NCBI GenBank assembly: GCA_049999725.1
Contig: JBNGIS010035509.1
Span: 1-63,737, forward strand
DNA: 63,737 bases
Direction of reading: 5' to 3'
From: Haplomitrium mnioides
Taxonomy: Eukaryota > Marchantiophyta > Haplomitriopsida > Calobryales
Below the pieces are notes generated by a model, which had not been told where the DNA came from, ran no database searches, and saw only the letters and a list, made by a program, of their open reading frames with translations. A program made the position numbers and the translations under genes. This document shows, piece by piece, positions 1 through 11,700 of the stretch (position 1 is its first letter; each line of letters opens with the position of its first letter).

Positions 1-14
1 AGAGAGAGAGAGAG
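1..14. repeat. AG dinucleotide microsatellite at the window edge
   Basis: Seven AG units are seen. The array may continue beyond the left edge of the window. Confidence 0.8.
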
Positions 15-1050
15 TCAATTGGAGAGAAGCAAGGAGCTTTGAGCTGGTTGTAGAGCCTACCTGATTAGGAGTGTGAATAAGAACCCTTGTTAAATAAGCA
101 TGACAGCTAGGTGAAGAAAGAACAGAACTAATTTAAAAAGTAGATAGACTTTTAGGGTTAGGCTTTGGCCGACGGGCTCAAGATCTTCACAATTTGCCAA
201 GGAAACTGCTTAAGGTGGAGTTTTCCTTAAATCCGAAAGCGTTCTTGTAACTTGTTTGTTAGGAAGAAAGTAGCATTGATAAGTATTGGAGCAAATAGCT
301 CTAAGTCCTAAATTCTACTAGGGCAGAAGCAAAATTCTTGATGAGCGCACAAAATAAAAAGAAGGCGTATAATTTTTGGCAATAGGAGAAGAGAAATTAG
401 AAGCGTAGAGAGAAGAGAATTAGGAAATTCTGAAGTGGAGGAAGGAGTTGTATTCCGAAGTTCTTTATTGGACATGTGTCCCGCTCTGATGAGTCATGGA
501 AATTAGTGTGGAAAAAGGGAAGAGTATGATCCAAAGAATCATAATCGGAAGGATTTTTTTGTTGAAGTAGTCTGATCAAAGATAGTAGGTTGATAGTCAA
601 GTTTCCTTGTTGAAAGCCAAATCGAGCAACGGAACATTGAAGTCCATTCTGACTGATGATTGGTTGAGAGTTGTCAGGTGATGTCAACTATGGTGCTTAT
701 TAGCAAGACAGTCAACAAATTGTATGAGTTGGAGGTCAACGAGACATTCAAACTTCCAATTTGAAAGCGATGTTAGATAAAGTGGGAAGGGTTATTTATT
801 GTTGTTTTGGATAGTTGTCCAATTGATCCGATGTGTCTATTCAAAAACAATGTAGAGTCTCTATTTGAATCTTTAAGAGACTTAGGAGAGCTGATCTTTG
901 AGAGCTAAAATCCGATATGGAGAGAAAACTTTATCCTCTATTTGGAAGTGAAGGTTTTGGTGAGGAAAATATGTTCTTTGATATAGAAATTTGCCTCCTT
1001 GACTGAAAGAACTCATGGCAAGGTGTTAGAAAAGTGTTTTGGGTTCACCA
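15..1050. other. No recognisable gene
   Basis: Non-coding sequence of mixed composition. The only longer frame (397-687, minus) has no recognisable domain and looks like chance. No LTR, polypurine tract or reverse-transcriptase sequence continuing the copia element to the right could be found, so this is probably unrelated sequence joined to a truncated element near position 1050. Confidence 0.5.
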
Positions 1051-1982
1051 CTATACTATACTGTGTGTAGTCCTTAGCTACAAGATGTGGCTTATATTTG
1101 ACACTCTTGCCTTAAGCATTACGTTTCTTAACGAACATCCATCTATATTTGGTCAAATGGGCATCATATGATACTAGAACTATAGGCCTAAATACTTTCC
1201 TGTTGATCATTGAATCCAATTCTGAATTCATTTCTTTTTCCTATTTTGACCAATTACAGTTGTCTTGTACTTTCTTGGTAGATCATAGATTGAGTGGAAT
1301 ATAAAATTTTTTCTATGAAATCTTATAAGAAAACTTATCATCTATATGTACACAATCTCTTTGCCATACAATCATAGTATTCATATAGTGAATAGTAATC
1401 TCTTGATTATGTGGGATCTCTAAAGAGGTAGTCATCAGTAGAAATATTGGTGTAGCAAATGATGTTGGCATATCAGTAGAGAACAATACTAAGTCAATAC
1501 TTTACGTTAGGGTTAAGAGTCTTTTGAACCTAAAGGATGCCCTCTCTTTAATCTCAACTAATCACTCATTGGTTTTGTCAAATCTTGCAAATGTGCACGA
1601 ACATTCTTAGTAGGAATATAAGATCAAGTCACTTTTGCAATCTCATTAAATAATACTAGCAATTTCTTGACCATCTTAGTCAAGTATAAGAGTCTCTTGA
1701 CTTCATCCTCACAATGCCTTGTATATTAATCAATCTATTAAATGGATGACATCTTCCATTCTAACTTTTTTGTTGTGAGAACAATTTATTTTGTTCCTCA
1801 AATAATGATGGGAATATATCCTCATAGAAGTGGCAATCAGAAAATCTAGCCTAAAATATATCCATTGTGGATGGTTTCATATGGTGTATAATAGACAAAG
1901 ATTCATATTCGATTTATATGTCATGTTTTGAAGGTCGATCTTAGTTCTTTCCAGTCCTATAATAGGAACAATGACTTGACAA

Positions 1983-2351
1983 TCAAAAACTCCTAGATGG
2001 GACAAATTGGGAGTAGTCCCATAGGCAAGTTGGTGAGGAGGTTAAAGTATTAAATATTGATGGCCAATATTTTGACAATGTAGCAACATGTAACATAACA
2101 TGACCCCATGCAAAAGCTGGTAAATTAGTTTGCATTAACATAGGCCATGGTATCATCTGGATGTTGCGTATAACTCTTTTAGCAATGCCATTTTGAAAAT
2201 AGACATGTGCTACAAAGTATCGGGTATTTATACCCAAAGTCCTACAAAAATTGTCAAGTACCTTTGATTTAAATTCTCCCATATTGTCGACTCTAAGAAC
2301 TCTCATTGGTTTTTCTAGAAATTGAGCTGTCAACTTCAGAATGTGCACCAC
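1983..2351 (-). pseudogene. Copia C1 integrase core fragment
   Basis: A 122-residue open stretch. It contains VLRVDNMGEF, the usual copia integrase motif around the second catalytic Asp, followed about 35 residues later by FQNGIAKRVIRNIQ, where the catalytic Glu of the usual NGxAER motif is replaced (AKR). The same Glu-to-Lys change is present in C2 (NSIAKRVIRN), so the two copies probably share a defective ancestor or the change is family-wide. The product is not expected to be active. Confidence 0.8.
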
Positions 2352-2553
2352 AATTCTAGAAAAGGCTAAATTTTGGGTAGCAAGTAATGAGACTTGTGAC
2401 CACTTGGTTGATGCTCAAATGATCACAGAAAAAGTACCTAAAGAGTCTACTTAGTGGGTCTATAGGACCGCACACATCTGCATGGATCCTCTCAAGGAAT
2501 TTTGGAATATCCATTACAATTTTGGATATTGTTGGTCATAGGACCAATTTTCC

Positions 2554-2811
2554 TTAAGAATACTCAATGCATGAGTTCACAATCAATGGAGGGCTCACAC
2601 GTTTGAGACTATTATGAGTTACTTTGAGAATTTTATAAAACAGATTAGTGCTAGGGTGACCTAATTGTCGATGCCATTTTGCCAATTGATCGATCTTTGG
2701 TGCATTGATGCAAAAATTTTGTATGTGTGTTGCATAAAAACCTAGCACACATGCAAGTAATGTTTTCTTTATTGCTATGTGTTCAAGAGTTTTCTCCAAT
2801 ATATGAAGCAT
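2554..2811 (-). pseudogene. Copia C1 GAG-pre-integrase fragment
   Basis: An 85-residue frame with WHRQLGHPSTNLFYKILK, the H-x3-H half of the zinc-binding domain in front of copia integrases. Only one Cys of the expected C-x2-C remains (NSCIEYS). This fixes the strand and order of C1. Confidence 0.75.
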
Positions 2812-3299
2812 TTCTTGATTTTAACAAGTACTAGTATGGATGTGGAGTTCATTATCTATTATATCTTAAAAACTTATTAGATTCTTAATTGCAATTGGAA
2901 AAAAAATTGCAGATCTTATATTGAGAACTTGCTATAGGATAAAATAATCGTTGTACATCTATGTCCTTCCTCTATTTGATTACTCCCCATAATCCTTGTT
3001 ATTTTATGATTTGTGTAATCTTCATAAAATAAGATATGCACTTTAATACATTATGAGTACTGCTACTATCAATTATATAAGTTTTGTTGTCTTCTAAAGG
3101 GAGAATAGGTGGTGTGCAGAATCACGTGCGATTCAAGAACAATTATATCATAATTTTAATGCACATAATCACTCAATGTGTCTTGTTGCTCCATGAACTC
3201 TCTACGGTTTTTAGTTTCAAATTTCTATTGCTTATTTTAGATAAATAATGCAACTATTTGGGCATGGATCCTACACATTTTCTGTGTATGCCTCTTACT

Positions 3300-4155
3300 C
3301 TTGCATCTGAAGTATGCAACCGCAGATTGAGTGTTACTTGTAGATGAATCTAATCTTCTTGAGTTTAGGGGTCTTCCACCTCTTTTTCCTCTTGGGAAAG
3401 ATCTCCCAGGTCTGGATCTTCCTTTGCCTTGCCCCTTGAATGTTTGATTTATGTTAGTATAAGGGAATCTCCCCCTTTGTGAGGTCTATCTTCCAAATCC
3501 AAATTTGGTTTGTCTTTTGAAAACAACTCTTTTAGTTGTTGGTATAGAGTAATGTACTTTAGATGTTTGAGATATAAGGAGTGTACTAGATGGTCTAGTC
3601 TTGGAATTCTTAAGTAAGAGCTCTTGATGTTTTTCAGCCAAAAACATATATGCTATGAGTTCAGAAAATCTGCTCAAATTAATCATGTATTGGGCTGAAA
3701 GGATCATGTTTGATGGGTGAAAGGTTGATAAAGTCTTTTCAATCTATTCTTCATGAGTGATAGGCTGCCCACAAAAGATGAGTTGTGATGTTATTTTAAA
3801 AAGTTCACTATTATATCAGGATATAGAAGTATAATCTTGAACTCTCAAATTGACCTAATCATGCTTAAACTTAGGCTAATAGATCGTTTTGTGATCAAAT
3901 CGGTCCTTAAGGCTATTCCATAATATTCGAGGATTGCTTTCATTTAAATGCTGAATTTTTAGGGAATCTGAGAGGGGACCGTGATGCCTTATGAAAACTA
4001 GAGACTTAGCTTTATGTTGTAGTGTTATATTATCATGAGTAAGAATGGTGGTCTCTAATCCCTAAGAGATTAGGTGTGTAGCTATTTCTAGTGGCTAGAA
4101 GAGGTAATTCTCTACATCAATGATTAGAGCTTTGAAATTTAGTTTTCTATTTTAG
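3300..4155 (-). pseudogene. Copia C1 gag remnant
   Basis: Broken gag frame aligning by eye with C2 gag. The longest open piece is 3486-3707 (MILSAQYMINLSRFSELIAY and on), matching the C2 stretch around MIMSTQYMNMNFQKVF. Further along the minus strand a glycine/arginine-rich run near 3340-3420 corresponds to the basic region of C2 gag. No intact zinc knuckle is left. Confidence 0.65.
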
Positions 4156-4399
4156 ATTTAGAATGTTGGTTTAGAGATGCACAATTATCAATGTATAATC
4201 ATAAACTTTTGAAAGAATTTGAAAACAGTTTTTGAATTGTTTTTAACAAAGATATAAAACTGTGTGTTGAAGTTGTAGTGAATTGATAACAAGAAGGTTA
4301 TGGAAATCAGCTTCCCTATTCTTCTTGCAGTAGGTTGACGAGTTTTGTTTCCAAATAATTGTTGATTCTACAAGCTCTAAATACTAGCACCCACTATGA

Positions 4400-6173
4400 A
4401 GGAACATCGACAATTCTTAAGTGAAACTTCTTGGTTTCACCAACCCCTTTAACTGTCAAGCGTTGGACTTCTTGTGGACTTGATAAAACTCCACATTGAG
4501 TCCATCAACATAAGGACATTAAGTCCTCGTCTTGTTCTTCAAACCCTCCTTTAGTTGGATAGACAACATCGTTATTTTGCTGCCTTGACTTCCACTCTCT
4601 AGCTTTCTAGATAGTGGAGCAGAAGGGCACGAGGGTACGCTACCAAGGTTGGAGCTTGGTCTTGATCTTCATGGGCTTCTTCAACCCCAGATCTCTTTCT
4701 CCCTTTTGCAGCGGCCGTCGATTTCCTAGCAAGCTATTGTTTAAACGATTTGTCACCCTATAAACAACACAAAAAAAATTTAAAAAAATGAGAATACAGA
4801 AATAAAGAACTTGACTTCAAAAAGATAGAGCATTTGAAGAGAGCTAGGACTCAAGAGTCAATGCTTGCATGGACTCTTCAGCTTATGTGCATATGGACTC
4901 TTAGATGTCTATGTGTGCATGAAAGAAAAAAGAAAAATAAATGTATTAAAAAAAAGTTAAAACAATTTTTTTAAACACAATTGGAGAAGGAAAAAAAAAG
5001 CTTACCAACAATTTCTCAAAGCTTGAGTAAACAGAGGACATCTTTGATTCTGATGTATAGATGGGATATTCCATCCTTGCCTCCTCTCAAGAGCTGTAGT
5101 AAACCTTAGAGCAAAATGATTTCATCATTACTGCCAAAACTTTATGTCTCTCAAGTTCTCAAAACATTTCTTCGATTGAAAGCTCTCCGGCTTCCATATG
5201 TTTCAAAACTGAAATTTTGATTTTGTTAGGAAGACCCTGAAGGGACCTCCAAGGTGTCCACTTCATGTCCTCCATTCTACGAGATCCTTTGGCCTTGGGC
5301 TTTTGACCTTGGGTTTTTGACCTTTCACAAGACTTTTCTCCCACATTGAAAAAATGCTCTGTTGTAACTCCTAGAGCTCTCCACTTCAAAATGTCAATTG
5401 GAACTAGTTGTCTTGAGAAGTCAGTGTCATTTCAAGCTTGATTTCTAAAGTCTCCAACACAAGTTCTCTTTTCAATTTCTGGGATGACACCATCCCACTC
5501 TCTATATAGCATTGATGCCAATACTCGACATTCTGAATTGAAGTCATTTCCAACATGTAGCGCTGGTTGTAATTGTCATCAGTGGCAAAAATTTGGGCTT
5601 CTATTGGTGTGAGCCCTACATACACGTAACAATTGCAGAGTGAAAACATAGGATTTTTTGCTCCATATTTCATAATTGAAAGCTTCCTTGCAGCAACATT
5701 GTGATTGCCTCTTGCAATCTTGCAGCGGTACTTATCAGGGTTTCTTATTTTGAATTTGACTTATCCCTTTACCCGCACTTTGGGTCCACAACCACAATAA
5801 AGAGCGAGTGTGCATACTTGTTGGTGAGCATTCTCTATGCTAGAAGCTCAACAAAATCTTCATTCAACCTCTTAATCTGGAATGACCCTTAGTAATCCAT
5901 TCCAGGTTTTGGAAGGCTCAAATTCTCTAGCTGAATAGTGATGGTTTCCTCTCGGACTCTGCGCTAATGGATTGCAGACTTCCTTATTTTATTTTTGTCA
6001 TTCTCACACACTGTGTGAGGATCAACTTGCTCACTTTCTAGAAAAGTTCAGAGCCCCTGGTATGTTTGCCTCTTTGCTCTTGATGTTGGAGCCTATATGG
6101 GCTCTAGCTCGACTTCTTCCTCTGAGCTGCCAGAAGCAAAAAATGAAGGGACCACTGAAGAAGAGCTGAATAG
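4400..6173 (-). pseudogene. Unrecognised decayed coding sequence
   Basis: Two adjacent minus-strand frames, 5404-5673 (89 residues, begins MKYGAKNPMFSLCNCYVYVG) and 5159-5389 (76 residues), have protein-like composition. Further minus-strand pieces near 5750-5890 (a stretch reading MLTNKYAHSLFIVVVDPKCG) could be upstream parts of the same gene. Single-base breaks and stops separate them. I do not recognise the family. The left part (4400-5040) is AT-rich and non-coding, and near 4850-4915 it carries copies of a CATGCRCATGGACTC-like motif also seen at 6.9-7.15 kb. It may be part of an old mobile element, but nothing proves it. Confidence 0.35.
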
Positions 6174-6190
6174 AGATAGGGATGGGACAA
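6174..6190. repeat. LINE target-site duplication, left copy
   Basis: Seventeen bases identical to 6482-6498 on the far side of the poly(A) tail. Confidence 0.85.
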
Positions 6191-6481
6191 CTGGAGGAAG
6201 GCTCAAAGTGAAGATAAGAGAGAAAAAATTCTAGAAACCTTTGACAGAACATGGGGAGCTAGGCATTTTCTCTGTATCCGTGATGAAGACAATGTTTACT
6301 GGAATCAGGATGTTAGTAGTAATCTGGATTGAGGGTATAGGCCTGCTGTGGTTTACTAGGCTTGATCCCGAAAGGGATTGAAGGGTTGTTGTTTTTGCCG
6401 CTCGGCCTGATTGCTGGCCGCGGTTGTTCCTTTGATGCTTGAAAGTTAATAAAGCTGTTAACTTTCGGTCAAAAAAAAAAA
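6191..6481 (+). mobile_element. 5'-truncated LINE (non-LTR retrotransposon) tail
   Basis: The insertion ends in a 12-base poly(A) run (6471-6482), preceded by TTAATAAAGCTGTTAACTTT and a GC-rich stretch (TGCCGCTCGGCCTGATTGCT) of the kind found in 3' ends of plant L1-type LINEs. It is flanked by an exact 17-bp direct repeat, AGATAGGGATGGGACAA, at 6174-6190 and 6482-6498, a target-site duplication of the length typical of L1 target-primed insertion. Only the last 291 bp were inserted and no ORF remains. A SINE is the alternative, but no tRNA-like head was seen. Confidence 0.85.
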
Positions 6482-6498
6482 AGATAGGGATGGGACAA
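6482..6498. repeat. LINE target-site duplication, right copy
   Basis: Follows the poly(A) tail directly. The first A could belong to either the tail or the duplication. Confidence 0.85.
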
Positions 6499-6892
6499 GC
6501 TCTTCCTCAATCAGCGGTGCGTGCACCAACTTCTTCTTTGGTAATGCCCACTTCTGCTTTTCTAGAGCCTATGTTGGCTCCACCTCCTTTCTTTCTTGGT
6601 AGCTAAAGATCCACCAATGGTGCTAATGTTATCGTTGTCGCGCTTGGATGTGGCACTAGTTGTTTCATGTGAAGGCCTTGCTTCACTTTCAAAATTTCAA
6701 AATTGAGGGCAAATTTGATGAAGCCCCTTTTAGCCTACTCTACGTCTGGGTAAGCATTCACAAAGTCTGACAAAAATTGAGAAAACAGAAACAAAAAACA
6801 AGAAATGGTCAATGACTTATCACAAAAGTTTTTCAAAAGCATATTTAAGAACTAAGAGTGCTTCCACAAGTAGTCTAGGCTCAAAGAGGCAA

Positions 6893-7150
6893 TGGAGTTC
6901 ATACACGCATTGACTTTGGAGTCCATACGTGCATTGACTCCAAAGTCACTGCGCCAAGGGATAGAGAGTCTTTGCTCTCATGGACTCTGGAGTCCATGCG
7001 CATATGAACTCTTTATTCTTGCGAGCCTAGACTTGGAAGTCCATGCGCACATCCACTCTTGAGTCCCAACAAGCAAGAGCTCCGAAGTCTATGAGTGCAT
7101 CGACTCATGAGTTCATGCACACATGGACTTCCAAGTTCATGCATGCATGG
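6893..7150. repeat. Degenerate tandem repeat with palindromic core
   Basis: About ten variants of a roughly 24-30-bp motif of the form GAGTYCATGCRCRCATGGACTC follow one another with drift. The core is close to a perfect dyad (GAGTCCATG then CATGGACTC). Similar motifs lie at 4850-4915, 8606-8784, 10,450-10,640 and 13,150-13,400. The function is unknown. Confidence 0.6.
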
Positions 7151-8147
7151 ATTACACAATCAATTTTGCATGGGAACAATGTTTAAACAACTTAATTTTT
7201 TTTTCTTAGTTTTACCTTGACGTTGTTGTAAGTCGAGTGCAGGTCTTTGGTGAAGATATCCTTTGGCTTCATCTTGTTGAAGCAAATTCTCTTTGGCAAC
7301 ACCTTGGAGAACGTGATTGATATCAATGACTACACAAGCAGCCTTATGTGGGCTCTGTACCCCTCTTGAATCATAGTACTATGGACCAAATGGCCCATGT
7401 TGATTTTTTTCACCTTACCTGTGAAAAAAATAAAGTTGATGGTCGATGTCTTTTATTGTTCTACAACAAACTAGCCATTTGTAGGCTAGTTTTTCTAACT
7501 CAAGAGACTTCAAAACATCCAAATGCCAACAAGGCTTTAGTTGAGCTAGTTTGGCCTATGATGCCATTTTCTCCAAAGTGTAAAACAATAAAAATGAGAA
7601 GAAACAATTGTACGTAGTAAAGTTTTCAAAGAATAGAATGTAGAAAATGGCCAAATCACAAGAAAATGCAAAAATAACCATGACAAAAAAACAAAACCCA
7701 GAAAGTAAGCTCGCAAAAATGGAAAAAAACTTTCCATTGTCGGTTAATTTATACCCAAATTTCAAAAAACACATTTTCTCACCAAAAAAATGATTTGGAG
7801 AGCTCTTAATATGTAGGTTTGCATGGTACAAAAAAAGTTAGTATATAAAGTATTCCTTGTTTTTATCTTCTCGATTTCATTTTTCATTTCCTTCACAAAA
7901 AAATTCACAATTTTGTCGTTTCGTGATATTTTCTTCAAAAACACATCTTTTGGGTATACGAGCTGAAATTAAGAATATTTGTCAAAATATTTTCCTCAAA
8001 TTTCTTATTTTTCATTATTATTTTTCAATGGATGGAGTGTTCAAAAGCAAGAAGAGGTTAGAACTTCAAGATTCATGTTTTTAGAAAAGTGTTGCTTTTG
8101 GCCAGTAGTTGGAGATAGTTTCAAATTGTTGTTATGATGAGGTATGC
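7151..8147. other. No recognisable gene
   Basis: AT-rich sequence with several short frames on both strands (7348-7617 plus, 7556-7831 minus, 7857-8084 plus), none with a recognised motif and overlapping on opposite strands. Nothing supports a gene. Confidence 0.5.
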
Positions 8148-8512
8148 TATAATAGTACAAGCATGATGTTGTGCTATTTATAAGAAAATAGAAAGAAGTG
8201 AAAGAAGTAGTAGGAGGTCACTTTTAGGGTTGAAATCATTTTAAGGTTACTTGCTTTTGAAGCTACTTTAAGTGAAGTGGTATATGGTCACTTTAGGGTT
8301 GAAATTAGAAGTGACTTGTTAGTGAAGAAAGAGGGATGACACCTTCTTCTCTTGTGTAAATAGAAGGGCTTCATAGCCCCACTTCTCATTCTGGTGTTCC
8401 TCTCGAATCACTTAGGTTCTTTGGTTGCTTTATTGGCATTTAGTTAAAGAACTCTATTAGAGTTCACTATGAGTTCTTACTCATTTGGATTTGGTCTTTG
8501 AGTTCTTTTACA
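8148..8512 (+). mobile_element. Solo LTR of gypsy family G
   Basis: The stretch aligns along its length with the LTRs of G1, G-B and G3. Shared features are the start TATAATAGTACAAG (TGTAATAGTACAAG in G1), GTGCTATTTATAAGAAAATA, AGGGATGACACC, the TATA-like GTGTAAATAGAAGGGCTTC, TCTCGAATCACTTAGGTTC and the end GAGTTCTTTTACA. No gag or pol follows. The flanking pentamers TATGC (8143-8147) and TATAC (8513-8517) agree at four of five positions and may be a worn target duplication. It probably arose by recombination between the two LTRs of a full element. Confidence 0.75.
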
Positions 8513-8605
8513 TATACATTGGAGTACCTAAAGCGTCAAGTATGATGGCGAGTATTTTGGGAAAAAAAGATGGTGGTTAATGAATCAGATACGTCCACAA
8601 AGGAA

Positions 8606-8784
8606 GATCAAGCAAGTGAACCATATGCGCATAAGATCCAAGATTGAACCCTATGCACTTATATGATCAAGAAGTGAACCCAATACATGCATAGGAACAA
8701 GTAGTGAACAACTTGCGCGCAAAAGATCAAAGAGGGAACCCAACGTGCACATAGGATCCAAGACTCAACCTTCTGCATACAATG
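8606..8784. repeat. 30-bp minisatellite, six units
   Basis: Units begin with GATC or GAAC at 8606, 8635, 8665, 8695, 8725 and 8755, and a seventh GATC stands at 8785, giving periods of 29, 30, 30, 30, 30 and 30 bp. A typical unit reads GATCAAGAAGTGAACCCAAT followed by ACATGCATAG. Each unit contains a dyad-like TATGCGCATA or CATGCATAG core, the theme also found at 6.9-7.15 and 13.15-13.4 kb. It lies just ahead of the decayed transposase-like gene. Confidence 0.85.
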
Positions 8785-8789
8785 GATCT

Positions 8790-11700
8790 TTATTGCTGGT
8801 TAAGCAGTCAAAGTTTAATTTTTTTGATGACTACTCCAATAGATCAAGAGAAGGATGTTAAATTCAGAATGTCCAGACATTTGTGGACCTTTCTTCATCC
8901 TCATCAAATGGTGAAAACGATGTTCAAGATCCAAATTTGTTTGTTGAAACACAAAAAAACATATAATCAGATGAGTGTTTCAATTTTGGAGATGATTTGC
9001 TATCACCAATGGCACCACTCAAACAATGAGTGATTTCTTATCAAGTTGGACCTTTGAATGAGATTAAGAGATCTTTTAAAAAACCAAAATCATTTGGAGG
9101 AATCGTCACACGACAATTTAGGAAATGATTTTAGCAAAGAGTTTCAATGAATCAATATTTCAATAGAGCTATCGCCAAGGGCACCGATAATTATAAAATA
9201 AAAATTTCCTAATGCTCAAGATATTGACGAAAATTTTGTTTTGGCATGGTTTAGTTCTCCCAATCCTCAAGGTGGTCCACATCAAGCAAAAACTTATTTT
9301 GAAGGAAAGAGCTGTGCTATCGATGATGCTCAAGATCTCCAAGATAATGAGTTATCTCCAATGACTAGATTTTCCTACAGACTGAATTGATCGGCAAGTT
9401 ATATGAATTCTTTATCTAGGTCAAAACCCAAATAGGTAAGCACTTTACTTGAAAATTGTTTGTCGTAAGTCTATCATGAAGAGAGCTTTGTGAAGAAAAA
9501 GCTCAATCCGATATCAATTTTGAAATTGAGGAGAATTTTATTTTGTCGAAATAATTGTTTGTTGTTGTGCAAGACAAATTTCTTAAAATTTTTGAGATAA
9601 ATGTATTTTCGACAAAGCATGAAGAATTGAGATATCATATTGTAGTGAGGAATACCAAGAAAAGACTCTGATGTTGACAATCGATTCACTCTGTCTGACA
9701 GTACCGTTGGTTGTAGAAGAGCCTTCAAATTAATATTATTATAAGGAATGATAGAATCGAAAGGATTCAAAATCTTAAAAACATAGATCCTAGAGGCATT
9801 TTTATAGATAGAAAACTATTTGCTAAAAGAGTATTTGTGCGTGAATGGATGGACAATTTTTGTTTTTGACACTGTGAGAGAATGCCCACTCACAAAGTTT
9901 AAAACTTGCTTGATAATTTTACAAAATGAGAAGTTTATGACTACTACAAAACTTATTAGAAAGAGAAAGATCCTGGCTGCATTCTTAGTTTTTATAGTTT
10001 TACAAAATATTGGAGAACTCATTTCCCAAATGTTAAAATTCCAAAATACAATAGATTTGATGTTTGTAAAACCTACAAGGAAATAAAATTGTTGCAAGAA
10101 AAATCCGTCTTTTGAAACCTATGGTTATTATGATGCTCTTTTTACAAGAAACAAAGCTTTGTTTCAAAGATGTTATGATTTCTCAATGTAGTCCAACAAG
10201 ATATTGCTTATGTTAAATTGTCTTACAAACGAGGTTGGAGTGATATACACCTTAGCAATTGGAGTTGTGAAGAAAGACTCTATGCTCGCATATGGTTTGT
10301 TGCTTTTAAATTGAACCCAAAGCATGTTGAGAGTGAAAAACAACGAGGAAATTGTTCTCTTTGTTGGTTGTGACCTTAGGCTTACACCGGGTTTTTTTAT
10401 TGTTGCTTTCTATCCAAAGCCCCTTGCTAGATAGACAATATCAACAATTGTTTATGTTGTTTACAAACCCTATCCACGCATAGGTTTTGTTTTTATTTCT
10501 TTCAAATCCAGTCACGACAATAGTCAAAGCTAGCTAAAATATTGATGTTGTTGCTTTTGATCCTATGCACACATAGGATGAATTTTTTTTTGAATCATAT
10601 GCAAGCATCTATAGAGTCCAAGCTAGCATTGAAATTGAAGTTTTAGTTTGTGACCCGAAGAGCGCAAATCTCGTTTTTCACCTCTTAAAACTTTTGCTTA
10701 TCTCAAGTCAAAGACAAGTACTTATTGTGAATGTTATTCATATTCTTCTATATTTTAATATTCTAAAGTACAATTTTAAATTTTTTTTAATAGTTTTCAC
10801 CTCTTCTAATCCATACATTTGTGAAACCTGATTTGAATATTCTTAGCGCATAAGGTTATCGTTTGAAATTCAAAACATCAAGACATGTTTTACTAAACTA
10901 TTTTTATCTCTTTGGTGCTTTGTAATGATGCAATCAAATATAATTGCCAATTTTTTCCTCATCATGACCAACAAATCAAAGAAAGAACAAAACTTGCAAA
11001 CCATCGAAGAAAATGTTATGTCGATGGTCAAAAGTACTTGGGAATTGTGATGGATGGAATAGATCAAAAGAAAATAGCCATTCCACACAGGCTTTTGCCA
11101 CCAAAAAACATTGATAAAGATTATTTGGTGGACGAGCATATTGTTGGTGCCTTAATATTCAATCATGCTCTTTCTTCAAGGGTTTTCTTTACCAACAAAA
11201 ACTTGAAAAGCGACTCCAATTTGATAGCTATAGTACTCAATATAATATTATATGACTTTGAAGAGTTGCTGCCTCTCACTTTGTATCTTCAATTGGACAA
11301 AATGACACAAGAGAATAAAAACTCCATCTTATTTGGATATCTTAGTCTCTTTATTGCCAAGAATGTTTTTCGAAAAATCAAGGTGGGATTTCTCATTGTT
11401 GGCTATACTCACGATCACATCAATCAAATGTTCAGCAAATTCTCGAAATGTTCAAAACATGTCAAAGATTTCACGATTACAAGTCTTAGCGAGGCGCTAC
11501 AATTGTCTTATAGTCCTAAACCACAAGTAACTCTTTTGATGGAAACTTGGAATTTCAAATTGTTTCCACAACAATGTTTTTTTTTTGGTTCAAAAGATGC
11601 ATGATATTTTCTTTAATCAACAACTCAAGTTCAAGTTGAGTGATTCTAAGGCAAAGATTTAGAGCAAAAACATTTCAATATATGAACTTTGGTTACCTTT

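Larger units (their letters stand above)
1060..4330 (-). mobile_element. Ty1/copia element C1, decayed and truncated
   Basis: Read on the minus strand, the order is gag (about 4155 to 3450), an arginine/glycine-rich nucleic-acid-binding stretch (about 3420-3340), GAG-pre-integrase (2811-2554), integrase core (2351-1983) and the start of reverse transcriptase (about 1300-1083). This is the copia order, gag-protease-integrase-RT. Nucleotide similarity to C2 (20.3-25.6 kb) is visible throughout, including the leader next to 4310. The element stops near 1060 inside RT, so RNase H and the 3' LTR are missing. The gag start codon, at the place matching the C2 start, has become ATA. Stops and frameshifts are frequent, so it cannot make protein. 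Confidence 0.85.
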
